From JADLGL01 sp963823045 (lineage in GTDB: Bacteria > Pseudomonadota > Alphaproteobacteria > Rhizobiales > Kaistiaceae): 64,000 bases of DNA. This document shows, piece after piece, positions 25,879 to 35,874 of this stretch (positions are counted from its first letter, which is position 1; the number at the start of each line of letters is the position of its first letter). The stretch spans positions 183,917 through 247,916 of the forward strand of contig CAWGKA010000005.1 in assembly GCA_963823045.1 (NCBI GenBank), given 5' to 3'. Position numbers and translations under genes: made by a program. The notes under the pieces were generated by a model. The model was not told the DNA's origin. It saw nothing but the letters and a program-made list of their open reading frames with translations, and ran no database searches.

Positions 25879-26701
25879 CACGCCGCGCCGCGTTGCGCCG
25901 GTTGTGCCGATGCAGCGCGCGAAAGGCGTGCTGCGGGCGAGCTTCGTCGGTGTCGACGGCCGCACAAGGCTGAGTGACCTGCATGAATCGGGAGCGGCGA
26001 AGATGCGCCTGCCCCGCAGCTACGATGCCACCGCCGAGCCAATCCTCATCAACACTGCCGGTGGATTGACCGGCGGCGACCACATGACGATCTCGCTTGT
26101 CGCCGGCCTCGGCGCCGATGTCGTCGCAACCACCCAGGCGCATGAGAAGGTCTACCGTGCCATCGACGAGAGCGCGTTGGTCGACTTGCAGCTTTCGGTC
26201 GGCCCTGGCGCCAGCCTCTCCTGGCTGCCGCAGGAGACGATCCTGTTCGATCAGGCGCGTCTGCGACGCCGCTTCGATGTCGAACTCGATCCGCAAGCGG
26301 CGTTTCTTGCGGTGGAGGCGGTGATCCTCGGCCGGCGTGCGATGGGCGAGACGGTGCACGAGGGCGTTTTCCGGGACCGTTGGCGCATCCGCAAGAACGG
26401 CCAGTTGGCATTCGCCGACGATATCTTCCTTGACGGTGCACTGGATTTGGTGACGGCGCGACCAGCTTCGCTCGCCGGCGCCGGCGCGATGGCAACCATC
26501 ATCTATGTGGGTGAGAACAGCGAGCTTCACGTCGATGCGACGCGCGCGGCGATCGGCGAACATGGCGGCGTCAGCGGCTTCGACGGAAAGCTCATCGCCC
26601 GCCTCGTCGCCGCCGACGGACACCAGCTGAGAACAACGCTGGTCGCCGTCATCTCGGCGTTGCGCGGCGACAAGCCACTGCCGAAAACGTGGCAGCACTG
26701 A
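25853..26701 (+). CDS. ureD: urease accessory protein UreD
   Basis: 282 residues starting at MYVVSSPSD inside the end of urtE. Family motifs are present: AEPILINTAGGLTGGD, VVATTQAHEKVYRA, LSWLPQETILFDQARLRR and AVILGRRAMGE. UreD (UreH) binds apo-urease and recruits UreF and UreG for nickel loading. Length and motifs are complete. First gene of the ureDAJBC-FGE series, which is read through from urt. Confidence 0.93.
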   Translation: MYVVSSPSDTPRRVAPVVPMQRAKGVLRASFVGVDGRTRLSDLHESGAAKMRLPRSYDATAEPILINTAGGLTGGDHMTISLVAGLGADVVATTQAHEKVYRAIDESALVDLQLSVGPGASLSWLPQETILFDQARLRRRFDVELDPQAAFLAVEAVILGRRAMGETVHEGVFRDRWRIRKNGQLAFADDIFLDGALDLVTARPASLAGAGAMATIIYVGENSELHVDATRAAIGEHGGVSGFDGKLIARLVAADGHQLRTTLVAVISALRGDKPLPKTWQH

Positions 26702-26711
26702 GAGAGGGGCA

Positions 26712-27014
26712 ATGTTTCTGACACCGAGGGAGAAGGACAAGCTCCTGATCGCCATGGCGGCGAACGTTGCGCGGCGGCGGCTCGAGCGCGGCGTCAAGCT
26801 CAATCATCCGGAAGCGATCGCGCTGATCAGCGACTTCATCGTCGAGGGCGCGCGCGACGGCAAGCGCGTCGCCGAGCTGATGGAAGAAGGCGCGCATGTT
26901 CTTCGCCGCGATCAGGTCATGGAGGGCGTTGCCGAAATGATCCATGACGTCCAGGTCGAGGCGACCTTTCCCGACGGCACCAAGCTCGTGACCGTCCATC
27001 ACCCCATCCGATAG
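26712..27014 (+). CDS. ureA: urease gamma subunit
   Basis: 100 residues, the standard size. Opens MFLTPREKDKLLIAMAANVA; NHPEAIALISDFIVEGARDG and TFPDGTKLVTVHHPI are canonical. It forms the (UreABC)3 holoenzyme with UreB and UreC and holds no metal ligand itself. GAGAGGGG precedes the ATG. Confidence 0.97.
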   Translation: MFLTPREKDKLLIAMAANVARRRLERGVKLNHPEAIALISDFIVEGARDGKRVAELMEEGAHVLRRDQVMEGVAEMIHDVQVEATFPDGTKLVTVHHPIR

Positions 27015-27039
27015 CAACAAGACGAGGCGGAGGCTTTCT

Positions 27040-27645
27040 ATGAAGAAGATCGTTCAGGGCTTGGCGCTTGCGCCGATCGTGCTGCTGGCGGCGTCGCCCG
27101 CCTCCGCTCATCTCAATCCGGCCGAGCATGGCTCGTTCATGGCGGGCTTCTCGCATCCGCTCTCCGGCCTCGACCACATCCTCGTTATGGTGGCGGTCGG
27201 TCTCTGGGCGGCGATGCTCGGCGGCCGCGCCATCTGGATGGTGCCGACCGCCTTCGTCGGCTCGATGGCTGTCGGCTTCGGCCTCGCCATGGCCGGCGTC
27301 ACCATGCCGCTGGTCGAGCCCGTCATCCTGGCCTCGGTGGTCGCTCTCGGTCTTCTCGTTGCCACGGCCGTGCGGCTCCCGGCGTGGATCGGCATGATCG
27401 TTGTCGGCGCCTTCGCCGTGTTCCACGGCCATGCCCATGGCAGCGAAGTCGGCGCGGCAACCATGGTCGACTACGGGATCGGCTTCACGATGGCGACGGT
27501 CGCGCTGCATGTCGTCGGCATTGGTCTCGGCCTCGCTATCGCTTCCGGGCGTTTCCTGCCTGAGCGGACCGGCAATGTTGTTGCGCGCACGCTTGGCGGC
27601 GCGACGGCGCTGCTCGGCGTCGGCCTCGTCGCCGGCTGGCTCTAG
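27040..27645 (+). CDS. ureJ: HupE/UreJ nickel permease
   Basis: 201 residues. A signal-like first helix ends SPASAH, followed by about six further helices. Metal-binding motifs of the HupE/UreJ family are present: HPLSGLDHILVMVAVG and FHGHAHGSE. It is thought to move Ni2+ for urease or hydrogenase. Placement between ureA and ureB is a known rhizobial arrangement. With the NicO fusion at 5.4-7.2 kb, the window has two candidate nickel permeases. Confidence 0.92.
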   Translation: MKKIVQGLALAPIVLLAASPASAHLNPAEHGSFMAGFSHPLSGLDHILVMVAVGLWAAMLGGRAIWMVPTAFVGSMAVGFGLAMAGVTMPLVEPVILASVVALGLLVATAVRLPAWIGMIVVGAFAVFHGHAHGSEVGAATMVDYGIGFTMATVALHVVGIGLGLAIASGRFLPERTGNVVARTLGGATALLGVGLVAGWL

Positions 27646-27654
27646 GACCCGCTG

Positions 27655-27962
27655 ATGATTCCCGGCGAGGTGATCCCAGCCGACGCACCTGACATCATCC
27701 TCAATGAGGGTGCTGAGACGGTGACGCTGACGGTCGCAAACAGCGGCGACCGTCCGATCCAGGTCGGCTCGCACTATCATTTCTACGAAACCAACGCGGC
27801 CCTCGCCTTCGATCGCGAGAAGGCGCGCGGCATGCGCCTCGACATTGCCGCCGGCACGGCCGTTCGCTTCGAGCCGGGGCAAAGCCGCGAGGTGACGCTG
27901 GTGCCGCTCCGCGGCGATCGCGCCGTCTGGGGCTTCAACCAGAAGATCATGGGAGCGCTCTG

Positions 27963-27963
<1 letters not shown>
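27655..27963 (+). CDS. ureB: urease beta subunit
   Basis: 102 residues of the usual length. MIPGEVIPADAPDIILNEG, RPIQVGSHYHFYETN and GQSREVTLVPLRG are family hallmarks. Its stop overlaps the ureC start (TGATG). Structural subunit packing against UreC. Confidence 0.97.
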
Positions 27964-29675
<1,712 letters not shown>

Positions 29676-29690
29676 TCGCCGCGTGCGATC

Positions 29691-30371
29691 ATGGCCGGCA
29701 TGAACCTGAAACTGGCCGATACGCTCACCATCCTTGGCGGGGCGGCGGATGTCTGCGCGGCACCCGAGCCTTCGCTCTCGGAGCGCGGCCAATTGCTCCT
29801 GACGACCTGGCTGTCGCCGGCCTTCCCGATCGGCGGCTTTTCCTATTCGCACGGCCTTGAGTTCGTCATCGCCGACGGGACCATCGCCGACGCTGCAGCG
29901 CTTGAGAATTGGATTGGTTTCCTCGTCGAGCGCGGCAGCGGCTGGACCGACGCGGTGCTTCTGGCGGAGGCATGGCGTTCGGTTTCTGCGGAGGACGAGG
30001 CGCGCTTTGCCGAGGTAGCCGAACTCGCAGCGGCCCTAGCGCCATCCCGCGAGCGACAAATGGAGACGCTGAATCTCGGCGACGCGTTTTTGATAGCCGT
30101 CTCAGCAGGTTGGCCGAACGCGCTGACAGACCGATTTAAAGCAATCGCCGGTCGCATCGCCTACCCGGTCGCCGTGGGCCTCGCGGCAGCGGGGCACGGC
30201 GTTCCGCTGAAACCAACGTTAGCCGGATTCCTCAACTCATTCGCCGGCAACATGATTTCCGTTGCGGTGCGCCTGGTGCCGCTGGGGCAGAGCGATGGCC
30301 TCGGCGTCCTCGGCCGCCTGCAGCCGCTGATCCTTGCCGCTGCCGAACGTGCGGCTGCTGTCGAGCCTTGA
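29691..30371 (+). CDS. ureF: urease accessory protein UreF, C-terminus frameshifted
   Basis: 226 residues read in this frame, with WLSPAFPIGGFSYSHGLE, LNLGDAFLIAVSAGWP and GFLNSFAGNMISVAVRLVPLGQ. The frame then stops at 30371 after AERAAAVEP. In another frame the expected UreF end is present: SLDDLGSAAILSDIASMRHE to YSRVFRS, ending at 30453 and overlapping ureG by 4 bp. A shift at about 30352-30358 therefore removes the conserved last roughly 30 residues. In studied UreF proteins the C-terminal tail helps bind UreD/UreH, so the truncated form may be impaired. A sequencing indel would explain it equally well. Confidence 0.85.
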   Translation: MAGMNLKLADTLTILGGAADVCAAPEPSLSERGQLLLTTWLSPAFPIGGFSYSHGLEFVIADGTIADAAALENWIGFLVERGSGWTDAVLLAEAWRSVSAEDEARFAEVAELAAALAPSRERQMETLNLGDAFLIAVSAGWPNALTDRFKAIAGRIAYPVAVGLAAAGHGVPLKPTLAGFLNSFAGNMISVAVRLVPLGQSDGLGVLGRLQPLILAAAERAAAVEP

Positions 30372-30449
30372 CGATCTCGGCTCGGCGGCCATCCTCTCCG
30401 ACATCGCATCCATGCGTCACGAGACGCTCTATTCACGGGTGTTCCGCTC

Positions 30450-31082
30450 ATGACGATTTCGCCCAACGGCCCGCTCCGCGTCGGCATCGGCGGCCCGGTC
30501 GGCGCCGGCAAGACGACCCTCACCGAAGTTCTGTGCAAGGCGCTGCGCGACCGCTACTCGGTCGCCGTCGTCACCAACGACATCTTCACCAAGGAAGACG
30601 CGCTGATCCTCAACCGCGTCCAGGCGCTCCCGGAGGAGCGCATCCTCGGCGTCGAGACCGGCGGCTGTCCGCACACCGCTATCCGCGAGGACGCCTCGAT
30701 CAACCTCGCCGCGATCGCCGAGATGACGAAGCGCTTCCCGGACCTCGACATCGTCTTCATCGAATCCGGCGGCGACAATCTTGCCGCGACCTTCTCGCCG
30801 GAGCTCGCCGACATCACGCTCTATCTCATCGACGTCGCGGGCGGCGAAAAGATCCCCCGCAAGGGCGGCCCGGGCATCACGCGGTCCGACCTCCTCATCG
30901 TCAACAAGACCGACCTCGCGCCCTATGTCGGCGCCAATCTCGAGCGGATGGAAGAAGACACCATCAAGGCCCGCGCCGGGCGGCCTTACGTCTTTGCCGA
31001 CCTCCTTCGCCGCAAAGGCCTCGACGACATCATTGCCTTCATCGAGCGCTCCGGCGGGCTCGTCGCCGAGGCAGCGGAATGA
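30450..31082 (+). CDS. ureG: urease accessory GTPase UreG
   Basis: 210 residues. P-loop GGPVGAGKTTL, switch region VTNDIFTKEDA, nickel-site motif ETGGCPHTAIRED (Cys-Pro-His), FIESGGDNLAATFSPELAD and the guanine-specificity motif NKTDLAP. It binds GTP and Ni2+ and hands nickel to the UreDF-apourease complex. The start would overlap the repaired ureF stop, and its stop overlaps the ureE start (ATGA). Confidence 0.97.
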   Translation: MTISPNGPLRVGIGGPVGAGKTTLTEVLCKALRDRYSVAVVTNDIFTKEDALILNRVQALPEERILGVETGGCPHTAIREDASINLAAIAEMTKRFPDLDIVFIESGGDNLAATFSPELADITLYLIDVAGGEKIPRKGGPGITRSDLLIVNKTDLAPYVGANLERMEEDTIKARAGRPYVFADLLRRKGLDDIIAFIERSGGLVAEAAE

Positions 31083-31583
31083 CCGGACCGATGGCAGTTG
31101 CGCGGGAGGTCGTCCGCGCGGGCAGTTGGGGCGGCGACCCCATCGACACCGTCCGCCTCGACTATGACCAGCGCCATCGCCGGCGCATCGCCATGACCGG
31201 TCAAGGCGGCACGGCCTTCCTGCTCGACCTCGCAGAGACGACGCTGCTGCGTGACGGTGACGGCCTCGCCCTCTCAGACGGCGGCATCGTCAAGGTCGAA
31301 GCGGCGCTGGAGCCTTTGGCCCTGATCACTGCGTCCAGACGCCGTCGCCCTCGCCCGCATCATCTGGCACCTCGGCAATCGCCATCTGCCGACCGCGATC
31401 AGCGAAGGCTCGGTTCTCATTCGCCGCGACCATGTCATCGAGGCGATGGTCGAAGGCCTCGGCGGCAGCGTGAGTCCGGTGGAGGCTGTGTTCGATCCGG
31501 AAGGCGGCGCCTATGGCGGACACAGCCATGGTCTTGATCACGACCACAGCCATGATGACGTCCATCATCACCATCATGACTGA
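31079..31583 (+). pseudogene. ureE: urease accessory nickel chaperone UreE, frameshifted
   Basis: The N-terminal domain reads in one frame to about 31335 (DTVRLDYDQRHRRRIAM, GGTAFLLDLAETTLLRDGD). The metal-binding domain follows in the next frame: DAVALARIIWHLGNRHLP, IRRDHVIEAMVEGLGG and a tail of ten histidines in the last 22 residues. Joined, it is a normal roughly 167-residue UreE whose metal-binding His (GNRHL) and His-rich tail are intact. The shift is in the hinge between domains, near GCGTCCAGACGCC. ureE stands after ureG rather than before ureF, an unusual order. Either an assembly error or a recent inactivation. Confidence 0.85.
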
Positions 31584-31591
31584 GGCGCGAA

Positions 31592-32147
31592 ATGGCTGAG
31601 CCGGCAAAGAAAAAGATGCCGCATATCCGGGCGCTGTTCACCGCCGAAGAGATTGCGCAGCGCAATATCGGATTGGCTGAGGAGATCGCCGAGGCCGGCT
31701 ATCACGACCTCATCGTCATCTCCGTCCTGACCGGCGGGTTCGTCTTCGCCGCCGACCTGGTGCGTGCGCTCCATTCCATCGGCGTCTCAGCACAGATCGA
31801 TTTCATGACGCTGTCGAGCTACGGCGACACGACGCAGTCTTCGGGCAAGGTCGACGTTCTCAGCGATATCCGCCTCGATGTGCAGGGACCGCGAGATCCT
31901 CGTCGTCGATGACATCGTCGAGACCGGGCGCACGCTGGCCCACGTCCGAGACATGTTGCTTCAGCGCGGCGCTTCGCGCGTCGGCATCGCTGTCCTCTGC
32001 GAGAAGCCTGGCAAGCGCGAAAGGGCAATCACGCCCGATTTCGTCGGCTTCGTCTGCCCCGACGAATTCGTCGTCGGCTATGGCATGGACATCAAGCAGA
32101 CCTACCGCCAGTTGCCCTTCATCGGCGTCGTCGACGAAGACGGCTAG
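31592..32147 (+). pseudogene. hpt: hypoxanthine phosphoribosyltransferase, frameshifted
   Basis: About 184 residues if joined. Frame one (to about 31884) has FTAEEIAQRNIGLAEEI, VISVLTGGFVFAADLV and DFMTLSSYGDTTQSSGKV. Frame two carries the PRPP motif EILVVDDIVETGRTLAHV and DFVGFVCPDEFVVGYGMD to the stop. A shift within CAGGGACCGCGAG (about 31881-31893) breaks the strand just before the PRPP loop, so the split product would be inactive. The intact enzyme makes IMP/GMP from hypoxanthine/guanine. Starts 8 bp after ureE, and its end overlaps the convergent DUF302 gene by 4 bp. Confidence 0.82.
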
Positions 32148-32548
32148 GCGCTGGCCGGCTCGGCCGCGATGTCGGCGACGGCCGCCTGGAGCAGGCCGCG
32201 CACCTCATCGGCGATGCCGGCGAGATCGGGATTGTCGACCGCCTGCATCGATGCAACGGGATCGACGGCGGCGACTTCGACGCCTCCGACCCGCTCCTGC
32301 ACGATGACATTGCAGGGGAGCATGGTTCCGATCTTGTCCTCGGCCGCGAGCGCTTTATTGGCCATCTTCGGATTGCAGGCGCCGAGGATGCGATAGCCGC
32401 GCATATCGACATCGAGCTTCTTCTTCATCGTCGCCTGAATGTCGATGTCGGTGAGCACACCGAAGCCGTGCCGGGCGAGCGCGGCAGTCGTGGCAGCAAC
32501 GGCGTCGTCAAGAGACATGTCGAGCGTGCGGGCAAAGTAATAGCTCAT
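32144..32548 (-). CDS. DUF302 protein
   Basis: 134 residues. LDDAVAATTAALARHGFGVL, TDIDIQATMKKKLDVDMRGY, ILGACNPKMANKALAAE and LPCNVIVQERVGGVEVAAVDP are the DUF302 signature. The conserved Cys in GACNP and in PCNV are kept. No signal peptide, so cytoplasmic. The fold is known (dimeric alpha/beta), but the function is unknown; homologues occur with redox or sulfur genes. It may be cotranscribed after the DUF3775 gene, 33 bp upstream. Confidence 0.88.
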   Translation of the reverse strand: MSYYFARTLDMSLDDAVAATTAALARHGFGVLTDIDIQATMKKKLDVDMRGYRILGACNPKMANKALAAEDKIGTMLPCNVIVQERVGGVEVAAVDPVASMQAVDNPDLAGIADEVRGLLQAAVADIAAEPASA

Positions 32549-32581
32549 TCGTGTGGTCCTATTCGCGATGCGGGACGGCGA

Positions 32582-33010
32582 TCAGAGATGATTGCTTTCG
32601 AAATCGAGGCAGGAGCGCCCGAAGGTCGAGAGCGCGTCTTCCAGGAAATCGGCAAGAAGCGGTATGCCGAGAAGATATTCGGCGGTGCGGCTGTTGTGCG
32701 CTTCGATAGCTTCGCCGCGCAGCGAGGCCCAGTCGTCGAGCGTGCCTGAATCGCGGCCAAGCCAAGCAAGGGCAACGAGATCAACCTGCTCGTCATAATC
32801 GAGATCGTCGATGAACTGCTTAAGCTCGGACTCGACCGGGTCGTCGCCATTGTCTTCCAGGACGTCGAGATCGGCATCGTCGGTCGGGTTGGAGCCCTCA
32901 TCCGGGTCGGAATTGGCTTCCTTGACGTCGAACTCGCGGGCCAGCACGACGATCTGGCACACCTTTTCCGTAGCGATGTTGAGTGGCGGCCTGGCGCCTT
33001 CGAGCGGCAT
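32582..33010 (-). CDS. DUF3775 protein
   Basis: 142 residues from MPLEGARPPL with AAGGAG upstream; a longer reading to 33052 lacks a good ribosome site. Highly acidic middle (DPDEGSNPTDDADLDVLED), then FIDDLDYDEQVDLVALAWLG and AHNSRTAEYLLGIPLLADFL, matching DUF3775, a family largely confined to alphaproteobacteria. Function unknown; soluble. An FNR/FixK-like box lies 69 bp upstream of the start, so oxygen-responsive expression is possible. Confidence 0.8.
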   Translation of the reverse strand: MPLEGARPPLNIATEKVCQIVVLAREFDVKEANSDPDEGSNPTDDADLDVLEDNGDDPVESELKQFIDDLDYDEQVDLVALAWLGRDSGTLDDWASLRGEAIEAHNSRTAEYLLGIPLLADFLEDALSTFGRSCLDFESNHL

Positions 33011-33078
33011 GTCCGTGATCTCCTTGGATGATGTCAGTGCGTTGTCGGCCAATAGACCAACTCTAGGTGAGCAGCGCC

Positions 33079-33092
33079 TTGACCAATATCAA
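33079..33092. promoter_or_regulatory. FNR/FixK-like box
   Basis: TTGACCAATATCAA differs from the TTGAT-N4-ATCAA consensus at one base and lies in a wider dyad (GCGC...GCGC). It sits in the divergent gap between the DUF3775 and PEBP genes, 69 and 130 bp from their starts, so the DUF3775 gene is the likelier target. Confidence 0.45.
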
Positions 33093-33221
33093 GCAGCGCA
33101 AGGCCGGTGGCGGGTGCAAGACACCGCCATCGAGAGACATCCCGACCGGTGGTTGCATCAACTCATCGGGATTTCGTAGAAATCCGTCGAAAGGGCTCAT
33201 CGCGCCAGATATGAAGGGGCC

Positions 33222-33671
33222 ATGACCTTCACGCTCTCGAGTTCGGCCTTCGTTGATGGCGCACCGATCCCGCGGCGGTTCACCGGTGACGGCGAGAATG
33301 TGTCGCCAGCGCTAGAATGGCGCGACCCGCCGACCGGAACGAAGAGCTTCGCGCTGATCGTCGAAGACCCCGACGCCCCGAACGGCACATTTCGCCATTG
33401 GGGCATCTACGATATCCCGGCAGGCTTGCAAGGGATCGCGGAAGGGAGCGGCGACGTTTTCCCAGCGGCGACCACCGATGCCGGCCGGCAGAGCTACGGT
33501 GGTCCACGCCCGCCGCAAGGTCACGGTCCACACCACTATCATTTTCGGCTTGGCGCGCTCGATATCGACCACCTCGACGTCTCACCAACCGCGACGGTTG
33601 CCGAGATGTGGCAGGCGGCGAAGCCGCATCTTCTCGGCGAAGCGGCGATCGTCGGGATCTACGAGCGCTGA
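33222..33671 (+). CDS. YbhB/YbcL family (PEBP) protein
   Basis: 149 residues. The phosphatidylethanolamine-binding fold motifs are present: FTGDGENVSPALEWRDPP, SFALIVEDPDAPNGTFRHWG, GGPRPPQGHGPHHYHF and YDIPAGLQG. The ligand pocket residues D-P-D-A-P and G-P-x-P-P-x-G-x-H are kept. Bacterial members are cytoplasmic, bind small anionic ligands and have no agreed role. It is 35 bp upstream of the phosphoribosyltransferase gene on the same strand. Confidence 0.93.
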   Translation: MTFTLSSSAFVDGAPIPRRFTGDGENVSPALEWRDPPTGTKSFALIVEDPDAPNGTFRHWGIYDIPAGLQGIAEGSGDVFPAATTDAGRQSYGGPRPPQGHGPHHYHFRLGALDIDHLDVSPTATVAEMWQAAKPHLLGEAAIVGIYER

Positions 33672-33705
33672 GGCTTAGGCAGCTGCCCATTCCGGGAGGC
33701 GCGCA

Positions 33706-34362
33706 ATGCCGTTTATGAATCGGATCGACGCGGGACAGCAACTCGCAGCGGCGCTGGCCAATTATCGCGACCGGAACCCCATCATCCTGGCCTTGCCGCG
33801 CGGCGGCGTGCCGGTCGCCGGTGAAATCGCCGCTGCGCTCAACGCGCCGCTGGACCTCGTCATCGCGCGCAAGATCGGCGTTCCGCAACGGCCCGAGTTG
33901 GCCATGGGCGCGGTCGTCGACGGCGCGGAGCCGCTGACCGTTCGCAACGAGGACGTCATCGGTCTGGTCGGCATCAGCGAGGCGGCGTTCAACCGGGTGC
34001 GGGATGCTGAGCTTGGCGAGATTAGACGCCGCCGCGCGGTGTATGTCGGCGACCGCCCGCACGCCGAGATAAGCGGGCGGACCGCCATCGTGGTTGACGA
34101 CGGCATCGCCACCGGGGCGACGACCAAGGCGGCGCTCAGGGCTGTGCGGCGCCTGGCGCCGCGAAAGCTGGTGCTTGCCGTGCCGGTCGCGCCGACCAGC
34201 ACGCTCTACGAACTCGGCTCCGAGGCCGACGATATTGTCTGCCTCGAGGATGACCAGGCGTTCGGCGCAATCGGTCAGTACTACGAGGATTTCAGCCAAG
34301 TCCCGGACGCGGAGGTCACCGCGATCCTGGCGCGCTTCCCGCCGAAGCGATCAGGCGGCTAG
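33706..34362 (+). CDS. phosphoribosyltransferase-domain protein
   Basis: 218 residues. N-terminal half PIILALPRGGVPVAGEIAAA with ARKIGVP; PRPP loop RTAIVVDDGIATGATTKAA at about residues 124-142; C-terminal LRAVRRLAPRKLVLAVPVAP. This is the COG1926-type PRTase often found alone or fused to a dienelactone-hydrolase domain; here only the PRTase part is present. The substrate is unknown. It converges with the Sco gene, ends overlapping by 4 bp. Confidence 0.9.
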   Translation: MPFMNRIDAGQQLAAALANYRDRNPIILALPRGGVPVAGEIAAALNAPLDLVIARKIGVPQRPELAMGAVVDGAEPLTVRNEDVIGLVGISEAAFNRVRDAELGEIRRRRAVYVGDRPHAEISGRTAIVVDDGIATGATTKAALRAVRRLAPRKLVLAVPVAPTSTLYELGSEADDIVCLEDDQAFGAIGQYYEDFSQVPDAEVTAILARFPPKRSGG

Positions 34363-35003
34363 TTGCCCTCGACCAGCTGTCTGATGGAGGCTTCGGCCTC
34401 GTCACGCGACGCGTTGTAGGCGAGCGCGCCGACGAAGCTGGCGTTGCCGTCGAGCATGTAGAAGCTCGCATAGTGGTCCATCAGGTATCCGCCGCCGTCG
34501 AGATCCGCACCGCGCTGATAGTAGACATGGAAGCTGTCCAGCATGGCGCGCACCTCGTCCGGATTGCCGGTGATGCCGACGATGCGCGGGTCAAAGACGC
34601 TGAGATATTGATGCATGCGGTCGACGGTATCGCGCTCGGGGTCGACGGTGACGAAATAGACCGCAAGATCGCCTGCCTCGTCGCCAAGATCGGCGAGCCA
34701 TGAGGTGACGTCGGTCAGCGCCGTCGGGCAGACATCCGGGCAGAAGGTGTAGCCGAAGAATATGAGTGTCGGGTGTCCTTGAAGGTCGACATCCGTGATC
34801 GGCGCGCCTTCGTCAGTCACCAGAGCGAACGGACCGCCGATCGTCACGGACGCCTCGCCTGCCTCGGACGCCGAAGCCGTTGTGTCGGCGTCAGAGGTCG
34901 CCTCGTCGCCCGTGAATACGTTGAACGCCAGGAGCATCACGGCGATCAGGGCGATCGCGACAAGGCCCCAAATGGCGTAACGCACCGTGCGATCGGAGTT
35001 CAT
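34359..35003 (-). CDS. Sco1/SenC copper chaperone
   Basis: 214 residues. One N-terminal membrane anchor (about 8-28) and a periplasmic thioredoxin-like domain. Copper-binding motif FFGYTFCPDVCPTALTD with both Cys, and the distal ligand His in LMDHYASFYMLDG. VDPERDT and the FDPRIVGITG loop are also canonical. Sco proteins deliver or reduce the CuA site of cytochrome c oxidase. Encoded 15 bp after the PCuAC gene, a typical copper-delivery pair. Confidence 0.95.
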   Translation of the reverse strand: MNSDRTVRYAIWGLVAIALIAVMLLAFNVFTGDEATSDADTTASASEAGEASVTIGGPFALVTDEGAPITDVDLQGHPTLIFFGYTFCPDVCPTALTDVTSWLADLGDEAGDLAVYFVTVDPERDTVDRMHQYLSVFDPRIVGITGNPDEVRAMLDSFHVYYQRGADLDGGGYLMDHYASFYMLDGNASFVGALAYNASRDEAEASIRQLVEGN

Positions 35004-35018
35004 TGGCAGACCCTCCGC

Positions 35019-35558
35019 CTACATACCACCCATGCCGCCGGCATCCGCGCCGGCGGGGCCTTCGGAACCGATAGGATAGACGACCAGGTCGACATCGACG
35101 GAACCGGCGATCTCAAAGACGAGCGTCACCTTGATGATCGTTCCCTGGACAAGCCCGGTTTCGTCGAGACCCATGAGCATAAGGTGAAAACCACCCGGCT
35201 GCAGCGTAACAGATTCCCCGGCGGGAATGACAAGGCCGTCCGGCAGCTCCCGCATGGTCATGTTGCCGGAGTCCATCGCCATTTCGTGGATCTGCGGATT
35301 GGTCGCCACGTCCGTCTGGATGGCGACGAGGCGATCATCGGCAGCGCTGTCATTGGTGATGGTCAGGTATCCCGCGCCGGCCATCGCCGCGGGCGGCGTT
35401 GCCCGCGCCCAGGCCTGCGTGATGGTGAGATCGCCGATGGTGACGGGTTCCTGCATCGCCATCATCATCGCGGGATCGGCGCCCTGCGCGGCGGCGGAAA
35501 CGGCAAGCGACGCGCCCATGGCGATCGCGGCAAGCAAACGGATGGCCGGGAAACGCAT
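35019..35558 (-). CDS. PCu(A)C periplasmic copper chaperone
   Basis: 179 residues from MRFPAIRLLA; the signal peptide ends near SAAAQG. The PCuAC domain has ITQAWARATPPAAMAGAGYL, the copper ligands H(x)nM in IHEMAMDSGNMTMRELPDG, and the second pair in GFHLMLMGL. Met-rich stretches at both ends (MMMAMQ near the start, GGMGGM at the end) could add Cu(I) sites. It passes Cu(I) to cytochrome oxidase with the Sco protein encoded next. The upstream in-frame extension to 35642 would bury the signal peptide. Confidence 0.93.
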   Translation of the reverse strand: MRFPAIRLLAAIAMGASLAVSAAAQGADPAMMMAMQEPVTIGDLTITQAWARATPPAAMAGAGYLTITNDSAADDRLVAIQTDVATNPQIHEMAMDSGNMTMRELPDGLVIPAGESVTLQPGGFHLMLMGLDETGLVQGTIIKVTLVFEIAGSVDVDLVVYPIGSEGPAGADAGGMGGM

Positions 35559-35874
35559 TCTAGTACCCCTCGGTTCCTCTACCCTGGTACCAGCTAGCCA
35601 TGGCTGACGTGATTGCGTCCATGCGACGAAAGCGCTGGGCACTCACACCGGCGTGAAGGTAACGACGCCCTGCGTTGCCGCTCCGACGCGCTGCGACCAA
35701 TGTGCACCGACATCGACCGAAACAACGAGCAACAGACTGAACAAAAAGCTTTTCCGGATTCGCTACTCTATTTGCCGCCTCCGTTGTTAGGATTAACATC
35801 GAAACAATCGTGACAAATATAGAGAAATACCGCCTTCTCGAATTGTTGCTGAAATTCCCTGAGGAGGCCCTGGA
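35559..35874. other. 316-bp intergenic region between divergent operons
   Basis: Holds the promoters of the leftward copper-chaperone pair and the rightward HAD-UbiA gene. The right half (about 35730-35860) is clearly AT-richer than the surroundings, with runs such as ACAAAAAGCTTTTC, TAACATCGAAACAATCG and ACAAATATAGAG, as expected of a promoter. GAGGAGG at 35859-35865 is the HAD-UbiA ribosome site. No gene or repeat recognised. Confidence 0.45.
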
